A DNA stretch of 64,000 nt from Marinobacter excellens HL-55 (GTDB lineage: Bacteria; Pseudomonadota; Gammaproteobacteria; Pseudomonadales; Oleiphilaceae). The DNA lies in contig LJZQ01000008.1 of the NCBI GenBank assembly GCA_001314845.1, forward strand, positions 1-64,000. Direction: 5' to 3'. The notes beneath the pieces are model-generated. The model worked only from the letters and a program-made list of their open reading frames with translations. It did not search any database and had not been told where the DNA came from. Made by a program: the position numbers and the translations under genes. This document shows positions 9,475 to 19,619 of the stretch, piece by piece (positions within the stretch are counted from its first letter, which is position 1; every line of letters starts with the position of its first letter).

Positions 9475-10491
9475 TTACATGATACTGCTCAACAAATTTC
9501 GATAAATTTTTTCCCGACAGTTCAGAGCAGCCTTCCGCATAAAGTGTGAGCTCCTAATATCCCATGCACGAGAGAGCTCAGAGTCAGGACTGTTGCCGCT
9601 AGGTTGTTTATGATAACCCGCTTGGTTGTAAACCGTCATTTCACCAAACCACAACTCCCTACCGTCCCAATACAAATCAACACGCATGTGATCAAAATCT
9701 CTACCAAGCATCTTTGCTAGCGCAATCGCTTTATCGATCAGTGCGGGCGGCTTTATATCTTCATTAGGTTTCCCCAGCGCTGCTTTCTCAGCGCTTGGTA
9801 CTACCAAACCTTCGCTGTCCAGTTCCCAAGCGTTCGCCCAAAGTGAATCAGAACGGCCACCAATGTGAACAATGCGCTTAACGTCCTGACCAAAAGTATA
9901 AATTTTTACCTCACTCAATTCACAACCCTGGCCCATAATCAACTCTTCAAAGAACAAGGTGCGCGGTATATTGAAATAACCCCACTCATGATTCGCTTTG
10001 CCATGATCAAACGCCAACATCCTGCCGCCAGCTTCCCGTAGGCTTTTAACATCACTTACACCATTCTCAAAAATACAAACGTCACCTTGACCATGGTTAG
10101 ATTTAAACGCCAGAGGCATCTTGAACATAAAGTCTGGCAACGCAAGAAGGTCGTCTGGATTATCCGACTGCCAAACTACGTTGGCCATTCTCAACTCAGG
10201 AGCCCTCTTTGCCACCCAAGACTTGCAAGCAAGTTTATCTGAAAGAATGGTAAATCTCGGGTCATGATCAACAAACTTACGCCAAAGATACTTTTCATTG
10301 TAAGTTTTCGGCACAGCGAAGAAGGGAAGCGTTTTCGTAATTTTAAGGTATCGGCGGAATGCGCCAGGCTTGGTTAAAAAGAGTAAAAGATGATAAACGA
10401 ATAGGATAATTTCTAGCAGCCTTTTACTTGCGGGCATGTGCATATAAAAGTCCCCAACCAACATGGACCCCGCGCTCATCGATTGAAACAT
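9475..10491 (-). CDS. TupA-like ATP-grasp protein of polysaccharide loci
   Basis: FFAVPKTYNEKYLWRKFVDHDPRFTILSDKLACKSWV, FKMPLAFKSNHGQGDVCIF; start probably internal (about 10437-10443), reducing overlap with the upstream gene. Confidence 0.8.
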   Translation of the reverse strand: MFQSMSAGSMLVGDFYMHMPASKRLLEIILFVYHLLLFLTKPGAFRRYLKITKTLPFFAVPKTYNEKYLWRKFVDHDPRFTILSDKLACKSWVAKRAPELRMANVVWQSDNPDDLLALPDFMFKMPLAFKSNHGQGDVCIFENGVSDVKSLREAGGRMLAFDHGKANHEWGYFNIPRTLFFEELIMGQGCELSEVKIYTFGQDVKRIVHIGGRSDSLWANAWELDSEGLVVPSAEKAALGKPNEDIKPPALIDKAIALAKMLGRDFDHMRVDLYWDGRELWFGEMTVYNQAGYHKQPSGNSPDSELSRAWDIRSSHFMRKAALNCREKIYRNLLSSIM

Positions 10492-11176
10492 CGAGGCCCT
10501 TAGTTACCTCGTCATAAACCGTCCTTAGACTGGCTTTATCAAGACCAAAAATCTGCTTCACATAGCGAACCATTGTCTCCTCATCCGGAAAACTCCAATC
10601 AAATCCATAATAATTCTCCGAAGTTACCTCAAAGCCGGCGCCCAACAGCAAGCGTGAAAAATCTCCTGCAGAGAAAAAAAGACCGTCATGACCAGTATGC
10701 GTGTAACGATCCACAGTGCCATTCAGAAAATCGGCAACCCGGCTGCCAGCCATAACATCGGCTACAGCGATTACTCCACCGGGCTTTAACACTCTGTACG
10801 CTTCTGAAAAAACAAGATGGCGCTCGCCCCGGGAGAAGTGGTGTAAACCAGCCAGACTTCCGAGCTTGTCGGCATACAAGTCTGCCAGCGGCATCGCCGT
10901 CATTGGCGAAATCTTTACCAGATAGCTGGAAGAGAGCGAAGATGCGAACTGCTCAGAGGGCTCTACGCAAACCGGCATCGCACCCGCTGAAAATATGACA
11001 TCCGCGAGATAACCGCCGCCGGCTGGTGCATCAATGATTACCTCTCCAGGTGTGGGGTTGAGCAAATCCAAAAGAATCTGCCTCTCAGTCGCCCGGGCAG
11101 CTGGGCAGAGCTGCGACGCTAGATTATAAGATTTCCCCCTAACCTCAAAAATTTCCTTATACCCGACACCTTTCAC
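10424..11176 (-). CDS. Class I SAM-dependent methyltransferase
   Basis: GEVIIDAPAGGGYLADVIFSAGAMPVCVEPSE; FSEAYRVLKPGGVIAVADVM. Confidence 0.85.
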   Translation of the reverse strand: MKGVGYKEIFEVRGKSYNLASQLCPAARATERQILLDLLNPTPGEVIIDAPAGGGYLADVIFSAGAMPVCVEPSEQFASSLSSSYLVKISPMTAMPLADLYADKLGSLAGLHHFSRGERHLVFSEAYRVLKPGGVIAVADVMAGSRVADFLNGTVDRYTHTGHDGLFFSAGDFSRLLLGAGFEVTSENYYGFDWSFPDEETMVRYVKQIFGLDKASLRTVYDEVTKGLDVSIDERGVHVGWGLLYAHARK

Positions 11177-11225
11177 TCAACAATCCTCATTTCTGCGCCA
11201 TCACATTGGAGGCCAAAATTTGCGG

Positions 11226-13430
11226 TCAGGCATGCGTCAGCACTTGATAAATTGTCAGGTGCTGCTCAACAACGCGCTCCAGTGAAAACTCCTTCTCTGC
11301 CAAACGTCGGCCGGCCAAACCGAGTGATGCCCGTTTTTCAGGGTGTTGCACACAAAACTCTATCGCACTGGCTAAATCCATGGCCGACTTTGCCGGCACC
11401 AGTATCCCTGACTCCCCCGGAACTATTGCATCCCGGCACCCCGGCCAGTCTGACGTCACCACTGCTCGCCCACAGGCAGCTGCTTCGATCAACGTTTTCG
11501 GAACCCCTTCACCATAGTAGGATGGCAAACATACCACGTGGGAACTCATGTAAAGTTCAGCAACATTGGTACAGAATCCTAAAATCGAGACAACACCCTC
11601 GCTACGCCACTGAGCAAGCGTTTGTTCATCGACAGACCCAGGGTTACCAGGATCAATCTCCCCAGCTAACAGAAATTTGGCAGGCACGCTGCGAGCATTA
11701 AGGATTCGTGCTGCCTCCACGAATTCAAATACACCTTTTTCCCTAAGCAAACGAGAGGCCATAACAATTTTCGGGACACCCTCTGGCTCGGGCCGATGAA
11801 CATATCGTGATAAGTCAACGCCAGAACCGGGAATGATTACATCGGCTCCCTCGCGAACGGCACCAGCCCTAATTAACGTTTCTCTATCCTCATTATTCTG
11901 GAAGATTATGCGCAAGTTATCGTGCTTTAACGCTGAACGATATAGCGTTTTGACCATAAAACGTCTCAGAGCCTGAACACCTCCGCCCTCATTGAAAGCG
12001 GTGCCCAAACCAGAAACAGCCACCACAACCGCCCTGACTCCCGTTAGTCGAGCGGCCAAGCCACCGTAAAGGACTGGCTTAATCGTAACCAGATGCACAA
12101 TCGACGGTTTTAACAACCTGAACAAACGCGCAAGTGACCACAAAGTTCGGAGTTCCTGGATGACTTGCTGACCACTACGAGTAATCGGTAGAAGATGGTG
12201 ATCGAATCCGTGCTCAACAATGTCAGCGACCTTTTCACCAGGCCCCGTCGCAATCGAGACCTTATAACCGTTGGCCCTCGCGGCAAGAGCAATTGGTAAA
12301 CGATGCGAAAGAAAAAAAGCGGGGCAATTTACAACTATCAGAAGATGCGAACTGTTAAGGCTTGCATATTCTTTGAGGTACCTCTTAACCATTGAGTCCA
12401 GCGAGAATCGCTCTGCATGCTGCCTACTAGCCTTTGCCAGGGCCTGAGCACCAACCGAATCCAACCTTAATCGGAGATTTACGATTGCATCCGCCCATGC
12501 CGAAACCGAAGTTACGTCCCTAACCAGAGAGATTGAATCACAGCCAGAGAGCACTTCATTCAAGCCGGGAACATCGGAGCCAATCACCGGCAATCCTGTC
12601 GACATGCCCTCTACCGCTACAAGACCAAAACCTTCCCACACTGAAGGAATCAGTTGAACATCTGCATCTTGATAAAACCGACTGACGTCCTCAGCCCAGC
12701 CGGCAAGGTGCACGATATCATCCAGCCCCAGCTCCCCAATGAGAGACTCGAGCCGCCCTCTCTCAGAACCTTCTCCCACTATAATATAGCTTTCTATGCT
12801 TTGCCTCGCCGCAGCCACTGCACGAATGGCGGTGTCAAAATTCTTCTTGGGGTGCAATGAGCCCACGGAAACCAAACGTAGCTTTCTACCCTCCAGTCGG
12901 GGGCGGTATACCAGAGAGAATAATTTTGCTCCGTTAGGCGACACAACAAGCTTGTGCGTCAAATCAGGGCCAACCCAAACAGAAAGTGCGTCATACACAC
13001 CTTTGCTAATACACAAGACTCTGAGATATCGTGAGTAGAGCCAACGGTCTAACAATTTCAACCAACGCACGCGTCGCCGATTGTGTGTATTGTGTTCGGT
13101 ATAAACCAATGGCAGATTCATAAAAAGAGTAGCGAGTGCAACATATAAAAATGGCCAGGTGAGGTGTGCATGCACTATCAACCCCGGGCACTCCCGCCGT
13201 TTCTTCTTCAAGAAGCGGCGAAGCTTTAATATGGCCATAGGCGAACGCTTGCCCACACCCAATGAGAACTCGCCCGCATCCAGACTCCTGCCACCAGACG
13301 AGAAAAACACAACCTCCGACTCCACCCCCTCAAGACCATATCTGCGATGAGTCTCACGAACCAAAGCCTCTGCGCCGCCCGCTACTGGCTCCGTAATCAC
13401 CTGAACAATCAAAAATTTGCTCCCACTCAA
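11226..13430 (-). CDS. Bimodular glycosyltransferase: two fused GT4 domains (734 aa)
   Basis: N-half VSVGSLHPKKNFDTAIRA...PSVWEGFGLVAVEGMSTGLPVIGSDVPG; C-half HLVTIKPVLYGGLAARLTG...LPSYYGEGVPKTLIEAAACGRAVVTSDWPGCRD. Confidence 0.88.
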   Translation of the reverse strand: MSGSKFLIVQVITEPVAGGAEALVRETHRRYGLEGVESEVVFFSSGGRSLDAGEFSLGVGKRSPMAILKLRRFLKKKRRECPGLIVHAHLTWPFLYVALATLFMNLPLVYTEHNTHNRRRVRWLKLLDRWLYSRYLRVLCISKGVYDALSVWVGPDLTHKLVVSPNGAKLFSLVYRPRLEGRKLRLVSVGSLHPKKNFDTAIRAVAAARQSIESYIIVGEGSERGRLESLIGELGLDDIVHLAGWAEDVSRFYQDADVQLIPSVWEGFGLVAVEGMSTGLPVIGSDVPGLNEVLSGCDSISLVRDVTSVSAWADAIVNLRLRLDSVGAQALAKASRQHAERFSLDSMVKRYLKEYASLNSSHLLIVVNCPAFFLSHRLPIALAARANGYKVSIATGPGEKVADIVEHGFDHHLLPITRSGQQVIQELRTLWSLARLFRLLKPSIVHLVTIKPVLYGGLAARLTGVRAVVVAVSGLGTAFNEGGGVQALRRFMVKTLYRSALKHDNLRIIFQNNEDRETLIRAGAVREGADVIIPGSGVDLSRYVHRPEPEGVPKIVMASRLLREKGVFEFVEAARILNARSVPAKFLLAGEIDPGNPGSVDEQTLAQWRSEGVVSILGFCTNVAELYMSSHVVCLPSYYGEGVPKTLIEAAACGRAVVTSDWPGCRDAIVPGESGILVPAKSAMDLASAIEFCVQHPEKRASLGLAGRRLAEKEFSLERVVEQHLTIYQVLTHA

Positions 13431-14398
13431 AACGAAACGCCCATGCCGAAAAGGACTTCACGGGACGAAAGAAAATAATGTCCAAAAAAGTATATTAAAA
13501 ATAAGGAACCAAACATCACAAAAGACCGCCCCTGAAGCGACAGTCCAGCCAGCAAAACCAACGGCAGTACACTCTCGAAAACACGGCCGGCCAGCGGAGA
13601 GGTAAAATACAAACCAAGATACATCGCTACGAAAGCTACCTCAGCACCATGGCGGATGATCCAATGCGGTCTTTGCGCCATGAACAGGCCAAAAATTAAT
13701 GCCCAGAAAACAAACGCTTTGCCAGAACCTGTCACCACTGCGTTTGCATATCGCTCCCCTTGTCGTACACCCAACAAAGAGGCAACTTCTACAATAAAAA
13801 AGGTGGAGCATGCCGCGAGCGCACCGATTAAAAGCGGCGCCAACCAATACTTCAGCTTAAAAAAAGCAAGAACCTGATAGGCCGCCAGAAAAGCCAACAC
13901 AATGAAAAAAGAAGCATGCATGAAAGGTGTGACAGCAATCACCAACCACCTATTACTGCCCCTACACAACAACCAACCATAAAGAAACAAAGCAATCGCA
14001 TAACCTTGCCGCAGTTGCATTACATAATTCTTGAGAACCTGTGGCAGAAGCAAAATCAGAACCAGCCACACCACCATCCGAAGATTGTGATTGAGAACAC
14101 AAAAAGCAGCCAGAAATGAAAAGCTGAAAATCAGAACCTCAAGCACGGCAGGTCCAGACAAAAACAGCCCCGGCACATAATTTACAATGAGGAAAAGTGG
14201 CTCATTGAACAGAATGGGAAGAGAGCCCTGAAGCCAGTAACTCAGCATCGATACGCCTGGTTCCGTAGCATAAACCAGGTAATTATCCCGGTCTTTAAAT
14301 AGATCCAGCGGCAGAACAAAAGCCAGAAAATACGCGTACAAGCTTGCAAATATAACTGGCCAAAAACGCTCAAGGCTTAGCGTAGTAGAGGCCTTCAC
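13427..14398 (-). CDS. EpsG-family/Wzy-like polysaccharide polymerase
   Basis: Polytopic 323-aa protein; LPQVLKNYVMQLRQGYAIALFLYGWLL; overlaps neighbours by 4 nt. Confidence 0.7.
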   Translation of the reverse strand: MKASTTLSLERFWPVIFASLYAYFLAFVLPLDLFKDRDNYLVYATEPGVSMLSYWLQGSLPILFNEPLFLIVNYVPGLFLSGPAVLEVLIFSFSFLAAFCVLNHNLRMVVWLVLILLLPQVLKNYVMQLRQGYAIALFLYGWLLCRGSNRWLVIAVTPFMHASFFIVLAFLAAYQVLAFFKLKYWLAPLLIGALAACSTFFIVEVASLLGVRQGERYANAVVTGSGKAFVFWALIFGLFMAQRPHWIIRHGAEVAFVAMYLGLYFTSPLAGRVFESVLPLVLLAGLSLQGRSFVMFGSLFLIYFFGHYFLSSREVLFGMGVSF

Positions 14399-15516
14399 GG
14401 GGAGGGCTCCCGGTAAGCCAAACTCTCAAGAGCAGCCTCAAGTCTCTTCACCTGCGCATCTTTACTGAAACGTTCCATGCCTGACGCAGCAGCTTGCCAA
14501 GCATCAAGGAACTGTTCCGAATTGCTCAGTAATTGAGCAACCCTATCACGCCAAGCGATGGTATCACCGGCTGCAATCATCAAACGCTGCTGATAAGCAA
14601 CAGCCTCACGCAAGCCACCAATGTCTGAAACCAACAGCCACTTGCCCGCCGCCAACGCTTCAACTGCTACCCGACCAAATGGCTCGGCCCAAAGAGACGG
14701 CACCAGAATCAAGTCTGCTACCGTGCAAAACTCTTCTTCGATATCACACCAACCGACGAACAGAACATTATCTTGCTCCACCTGATCGCCGGGCGCTATG
14801 CCAGGATACCCAACAATTCGAAAGCGCAGGTTTGGAAAATCCCTCGCGAGTGCCCGCACAACCTGAATCCCTTTTTTGTTACTGGTTCCGACCATAGAAA
14901 CCGTTCTGATGCCACCGACAAAAGGCCGGCCGCGCGGCTCAACATCAAGAGGGGGAAAAATCACACTCATCGGCACTGATCCGGGAACGGATTTTTCACA
15001 ATACTCAGCCATGAATTCGCTGTTTGGTAGCAGCATATCTGCTTTAGCAACAGCCGCCGGCCCAAACTTTCCAAGAGCTAACCGCTTTATCCAGTTCTTC
15101 AGCCAGGCTTTTCCGCCCGCCGGCTTTTCAAAATTTTCGTATGCGCGTATGAACACAGCAACAGGCACACCAAACGCCTTCCCTAACCTGAGCGCCACTC
15201 CCAGCGCTTCTGTGCCTGTAAGTAAAACATCAGGCGCATGTGCGCTGCACTCCGATAAGGTTGCTAAAGACCGACGATAAAGCTGCCAACGGGACAAAAA
15301 CCATCCCAACGCCCCGGAACTGCTCCCAAATTCTTTAACGTCAACACCACTTTCCTCAAAAGCACCAATACCCCCAGCGTTCAAAGTGATAACGCTTACC
15401 TCATGCCCCAGCGCCGCAAGCCCTTCCAGCAGAGATTTATTCGAAAGCTCCCCTCCTCCCACATTACCGACAAATGACACTGGCCGGTAACTGGGCAGAA
15501 TAGCCAAAATACGCAT
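14395..15516 (-). CDS. Glycosyltransferase, GT4
   Basis: GGGELSNKSLLEGLAALGHEVSVIT; LVPSLWAEPFGRVAVEALAAGKWLLVSDIGGLREAV. Confidence 0.88.
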   Translation of the reverse strand: MRILAILPSYRPVSFVGNVGGGELSNKSLLEGLAALGHEVSVITLNAGGIGAFEESGVDVKEFGSSSGALGWFLSRWQLYRRSLATLSECSAHAPDVLLTGTEALGVALRLGKAFGVPVAVFIRAYENFEKPAGGKAWLKNWIKRLALGKFGPAAVAKADMLLPNSEFMAEYCEKSVPGSVPMSVIFPPLDVEPRGRPFVGGIRTVSMVGTSNKKGIQVVRALARDFPNLRFRIVGYPGIAPGDQVEQDNVLFVGWCDIEEEFCTVADLILVPSLWAEPFGRVAVEALAAGKWLLVSDIGGLREAVAYQQRLMIAAGDTIAWRDRVAQLLSNSEQFLDAWQAAASGMERFSKDAQVKRLEAALESLAYREPSP

Positions 15517-17345
15517 TACGTCTCACCCTGTCCTGCCTGGCCACCGGTACTGGCCCGATCAGGCAACTGAGGGGTATCCGTACAATGAGCTAGCCAGTGC
15601 ATTAATTGCATCAAGTTAGCTCGCTGTGTATTTTTCAATGGTGCTTCTGTCAGCAAATAGGTAACGGAAGCGTCGTGCTTTAGTAAGGGTTCAATAGAAG
15701 CCCGGCTCGCATTCTGCTCTGCAGCTTCTCGCCAGGATGGATCAGAAAACAATCTGTTCCAATCATTCCAAGGCCCTTCGTTGCCATCAGGCCGTCTAAT
15801 CAAGCCTGCTAATGCGCGCACGAACCAAACCGTAAAATGTATGGGTATATTCTGCCACCAACTAAAGTAAGGTAAGCGCCCATCTGCATGTAGCGCCCAT
15901 TTTGCTGGTTTAAGAAACACCCGCGTAGCTCGATTGAATAGCCGGCGGTTTAGCTTCCAGGCTGTAGGTACGGCAGCACCCACTTTGACCGCTTCCTTGC
16001 ACATATAGGGCTCATAAGAGGCAAACAGCCGCCGGTTGGCATGCAGGTTTGGCATATCGTTGTGCATGCTGCTCGGGTACAAGTGAAACCACTCTTCTGC
16101 CGTGTTCGGCCGAAGCTTCCTTACCTCTTCTAGCCGGGACCACTGGCGTTTACGCACCTCGCTGGCCAAAGTAAGAAAATCTGAAAACTTACCAAACCTC
16201 GCCCCGGGAGGCTGATAACCGGACCGTTTGATTTGCGGAAGAAAGGGCAGTTTGCCATAGCCTTTAAAAAGCCGAACGTGAACACACTTGAGTAACGTAT
16301 CCGAGAAAAAACCTCCGAACACCGCAGAATAGTCAGCCAGATCAAATTCCCGATTGAAACCGATGGTATGAGCGTGCGTATACTGGCTCCCTAAACCAAC
16401 CAGCCGCGCCGCCTCTGGCAGAATATCGAGATAGTGTGTTGGCGCTCGATACCCAACATGAAAGCGAGCGCCGTAAATTTCAGCAATCTTACGGGCAATC
16501 TGCCCCTCACGGTTCATACCATCCAAGAAAATGAACGCATCCCTGGTTATTACCTTGGGTATCATGCCTGCGAGAGCCCTGGAATCCTCGCCACCGCTCA
16601 CAAACTGAGCAACCCGCTCCATTTTTTTTGTCACCCGCTCCACATACCCCGAAAGGCCATCAGAGAGCACCGCCGCTGCATCATCCAGAGCCTCAAAATA
16701 ATTGTCCTCAACAGGCTGCCAATACGGTTTCACCTCCCTGGGGCGCCCCGCATTGAGAATGATTTCGCTGCTGGCTGCACATTGACGGATGCGTTCATAC
16801 ACCGTAAACGGATAGGTCACTATGTCGTTAAGTAAAAAGTCGGTCACTGATACCCAATCCAGATTGGATTGCTCGCCGGTTACCGCTGCCAGAGCATCAA
16901 CATGAGTGCCCAGGCAATAACTCGATGACGACTGCCAAACATAAACGGGTATAAAACTCATCAAATCCGTCACACAACGAACCACCCGTTCCTGCTTATC
17001 CACAAGAATTATGGTGAAGGGACCACTCAGATCCTCATCCCAGCGAATCGCCCCGCTAACAATCCACCGCTCGAAAACAGCCCTGGCGCCCTCATTACAG
17101 GGCTCCTCGCCCACCAAAAAATCATTATCACGAAAGTAAAGAACAGGGCCGCCAATCACCACCGCGAGATAACGTTCTGTCTCAAACGGTTTAAACCCCC
17201 GATAGTGCCCTTCGCTCACAGCCAGAGAACCCCACGTGCCATGAAATTCTTCGATAACCGGTGGGGTTAACTCGTAAATAGAACTGAGGGCACATGCCAA
17301 CTCGCCCTCAAGGCGCCGCTCCGAAGAAAAGAGATAATCGCTCAC
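15516..17345 (-). CDS. Asparagine synthase-like protein
   Basis: QFVSGGEDSRALAGMI (PP-loop-like SGGxDS), AsnB-like N-terminal fold but no catalytic Cys2. Confidence 0.75.
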   Translation of the reverse strand: MSDYLFSSERRLEGELACALSSIYELTPPVIEEFHGTWGSLAVSEGHYRGFKPFETERYLAVVIGGPVLYFRDNDFLVGEEPCNEGARAVFERWIVSGAIRWDEDLSGPFTIILVDKQERVVRCVTDLMSFIPVYVWQSSSSYCLGTHVDALAAVTGEQSNLDWVSVTDFLLNDIVTYPFTVYERIRQCAASSEIILNAGRPREVKPYWQPVEDNYFEALDDAAAVLSDGLSGYVERVTKKMERVAQFVSGGEDSRALAGMIPKVITRDAFIFLDGMNREGQIARKIAEIYGARFHVGYRAPTHYLDILPEAARLVGLGSQYTHAHTIGFNREFDLADYSAVFGGFFSDTLLKCVHVRLFKGYGKLPFLPQIKRSGYQPPGARFGKFSDFLTLASEVRKRQWSRLEEVRKLRPNTAEEWFHLYPSSMHNDMPNLHANRRLFASYEPYMCKEAVKVGAAVPTAWKLNRRLFNRATRVFLKPAKWALHADGRLPYFSWWQNIPIHFTVWFVRALAGLIRRPDGNEGPWNDWNRLFSDPSWREAAEQNASRASIEPLLKHDASVTYLLTEAPLKNTQRANLMQLMHWLAHCTDTPQLPDRASTGGQAGQGET

Positions 17346-18772
17346 TTAGCCAACCTAATACTTTTATACATGGTCAAACCAATTAACAAACAGTTCAAAA
17401 ACACACCGGTGAGGGAGAAAAACACAACCGCCAGAAGGTCCGACTCATACACCCAGAACCCAAGAAACAGAGCTGTCACTCGTAAACCGACACTGACAAT
17501 CTCATATACTAAAAAGAACCCCTGCATCCCGAGTGTCTGGATCGCCACAACACTCGGCCGATTAAGAAAACCAAAATACAGCCAGAGGGCCAGCCACCGT
17601 GCATATTCTCCGGCGGTTACCCATTCGCTGCCAAAAACGACCCCAAACAACCAAGGGCCAAATGCAACGACTAATGCAAAAGGGGCAAAACCAACCCCAC
17701 CCAACGCCAGCGTGGCTTTCCACAACAATGGCCATACGGATTCTTGCCTCTGGGCCGCTTCTGCAATCTTGGGATAAAACACGTCCCCTACAGACTTACT
17801 GATTAGCAGAACAGGAGCTCCAAGCACCGTCTTACCCAAACTGTAAAAACCTGCCGCGGCGGGCCCCGAGAAACTGGCCAACATTAACACCGGCAAGCCC
17901 TGAGAGAGGGCATTAATCATCACCTGTGGCGCTCTAAACATCGGAAAATCCCGGTAACGCCCGGCAAGCTGCCAAATATTCGCACGGTCAGCGCCACCGG
18001 CCGGCCCTCCCAACCGTTCAACCCCCACATTTCTTCTTACCCCTAACCATAAAAAGCAGGCGTGTAACGCATGCCCAGCCGTCGCCAGCACAATCAAAGT
18101 GGCTCCTGCCGGATGCCACAAACCGAACCCTGTTTTGGCCGCATTCAAAGTTAAAGACTGAGCCACCGCTACCCGGGCAATAGACTTAAAAGCCTTTCGA
18201 CGTATCAACAACTGCTCCAGGATTTGCTGACCAGCAGCAAAAAACATGGCCAACGGTATAAACCACATAAACTCAGACAGCGGCTCCAAGCCCACGGAAT
18301 AAAGCAGCTTATCCCCGAAAACGAAGAGCAGAAGTAATACTAATAACGAAAGACCAGAAGCCAGAACAGCGCAAAGCCTCGCGAGAGCATGTGCCTCTTG
18401 GTCATTTTTCGGCAAAACGATAGCAATGGGATAAGTCAACGCCGCCACAGGTAACACAATCGCTAATACCGCTAAAAAAGTGCCCAAAAGACCGAAGGCC
18501 TCCGGCCCGTACAACCGGGTTATCAGCGGTGCAAACGCCATCGTAATAACCTGGGCACCCGCAGTACCAGATGCGACAACCAATACGTTGCGAACAAAAC
18601 GGCTACGATGAAGGCGAGTCAACACAGAGCGCAAAAGATCACCGGCTTGTGATGGATTGAAATGGCCGATACGGTGCGGACCACCCCAGCCATTCATAGG
18701 TGTGCGAATGGTCCACTTGCAGCGTACCGCACAAACGGCCAATTGCCGCCTGCTTTCCCAGCACAGTTCCAA
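17342..18772 (-). CDS. wzx: Wzx-type oligosaccharide flippase (set A)
   Basis: Polytopic; VLVVASGTAGAQVITMAFAPLITRLYGPEAFGLLGTFLAV; start probably internal (GTG near 18625), because the ORF overlaps the upstream gene. Confidence 0.88.
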   Translation of the reverse strand: MELCWESRRQLAVCAVRCKWTIRTPMNGWGGPHRIGHFNPSQAGDLLRSVLTRLHRSRFVRNVLVVASGTAGAQVITMAFAPLITRLYGPEAFGLLGTFLAVLAIVLPVAALTYPIAIVLPKNDQEAHALARLCAVLASGLSLLVLLLLFVFGDKLLYSVGLEPLSEFMWFIPLAMFFAAGQQILEQLLIRRKAFKSIARVAVAQSLTLNAAKTGFGLWHPAGATLIVLATAGHALHACFLWLGVRRNVGVERLGGPAGGADRANIWQLAGRYRDFPMFRAPQVMINALSQGLPVLMLASFSGPAAAGFYSLGKTVLGAPVLLISKSVGDVFYPKIAEAAQRQESVWPLLWKATLALGGVGFAPFALVVAFGPWLFGVVFGSEWVTAGEYARWLALWLYFGFLNRPSVVAIQTLGMQGFFLVYEIVSVGLRVTALFLGFWVYESDLLAVVFFSLTGVFLNCLLIGLTMYKSIRLAK

Positions 18773-19619
18773 TGAACTTCAAACACCAAACCGGCACGGG
18801 CAACAACAAAGGCCGGGCCCCTTTTACCGCAGCCATCGCGCGCACCATATCGCGAACACTCAGATCTTGTTGGTCGCTGGGAATAAATACCTTGCCTGCT
18901 GCATTGGGGTGGTACACGCAACACTGCAGAAAGTCCGTCAGGTTCGGCAGCGAAACCAGGCTGCGCACATTGTTCAGGCAGCCCATCGGCAGTGGCTTTC
19001 TCGCCACCGCAGCCGCCTCCAACCTGGCAAAATTACCTTTCACACCCTCACCGTATACAAGCGGCGGCCTAACTATAACCAGCTCACAATGGCCCTCAAG
19101 TACCTGCCGCAGAGCCTGCTCCGCCTCCCACTTGGATTGCCCGTAAGCATCTTGGGGCTGAGGAGCGTCCAACGGATGAAACGGCGCGCGGCCGTCTGTG
19201 GATTCACCGTTCACCTTGATGGAGCTGAGATAAACAAAACGCCGAACATCAGCTTTCACAGCTGCTTTCGCAAGATTGACAGAATACTCCACGTTCACTT
19301 GACGATAGTCTGCCAAAGCGCTTGATGTTGCTTCGTCCATGACATGTGCCCGGCCGGCGCAGTGCACGATGGTGTCAACTCCGCCCACAGCAAGGTCTAA
19401 GTTCTCCAGACTAAAAGGATGACTTAACACCCTTTGCTCTGTATTTATTGGACACTCTTGCCGACTCTTACGGGATAAAGTTCGGACATTAAATCTACCC
19501 TCATTAGCCAGGGCGCCAACCAGATATCCACCAACGAAACCGCTGGCGCCGGTAACAAGTACTAGCGGTTTCGAATGGTCGCCGAGCTCAGCCACCAAGC
19601 ACCTCTTTTTTGCCCGCAC
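18639..19619 (-). CDS. NAD-dependent epimerase/dehydratase (WbpV-like SDR)
   Basis: VLVTGASGFVGGYLVGAL, VYLSSIKVNGE, YGQSKWEAE. Confidence 0.87.
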   Translation of the reverse strand: MRAKKRCLVAELGDHSKPLVLVTGASGFVGGYLVGALANEGRFNVRTLSRKSRQECPINTEQRVLSHPFSLENLDLAVGGVDTIVHCAGRAHVMDEATSSALADYRQVNVEYSVNLAKAAVKADVRRFVYLSSIKVNGESTDGRAPFHPLDAPQPQDAYGQSKWEAEQALRQVLEGHCELVIVRPPLVYGEGVKGNFARLEAAAVARKPLPMGCLNNVRSLVSLPNLTDFLQCCVYHPNAAGKVFIPSDQQDLSVRDMVRAMAAVKGARPLLLPVPVWCLKFIGTVLGKQAAIGRLCGTLQVDHSHTYEWLGWSAPYRPFQSITSR

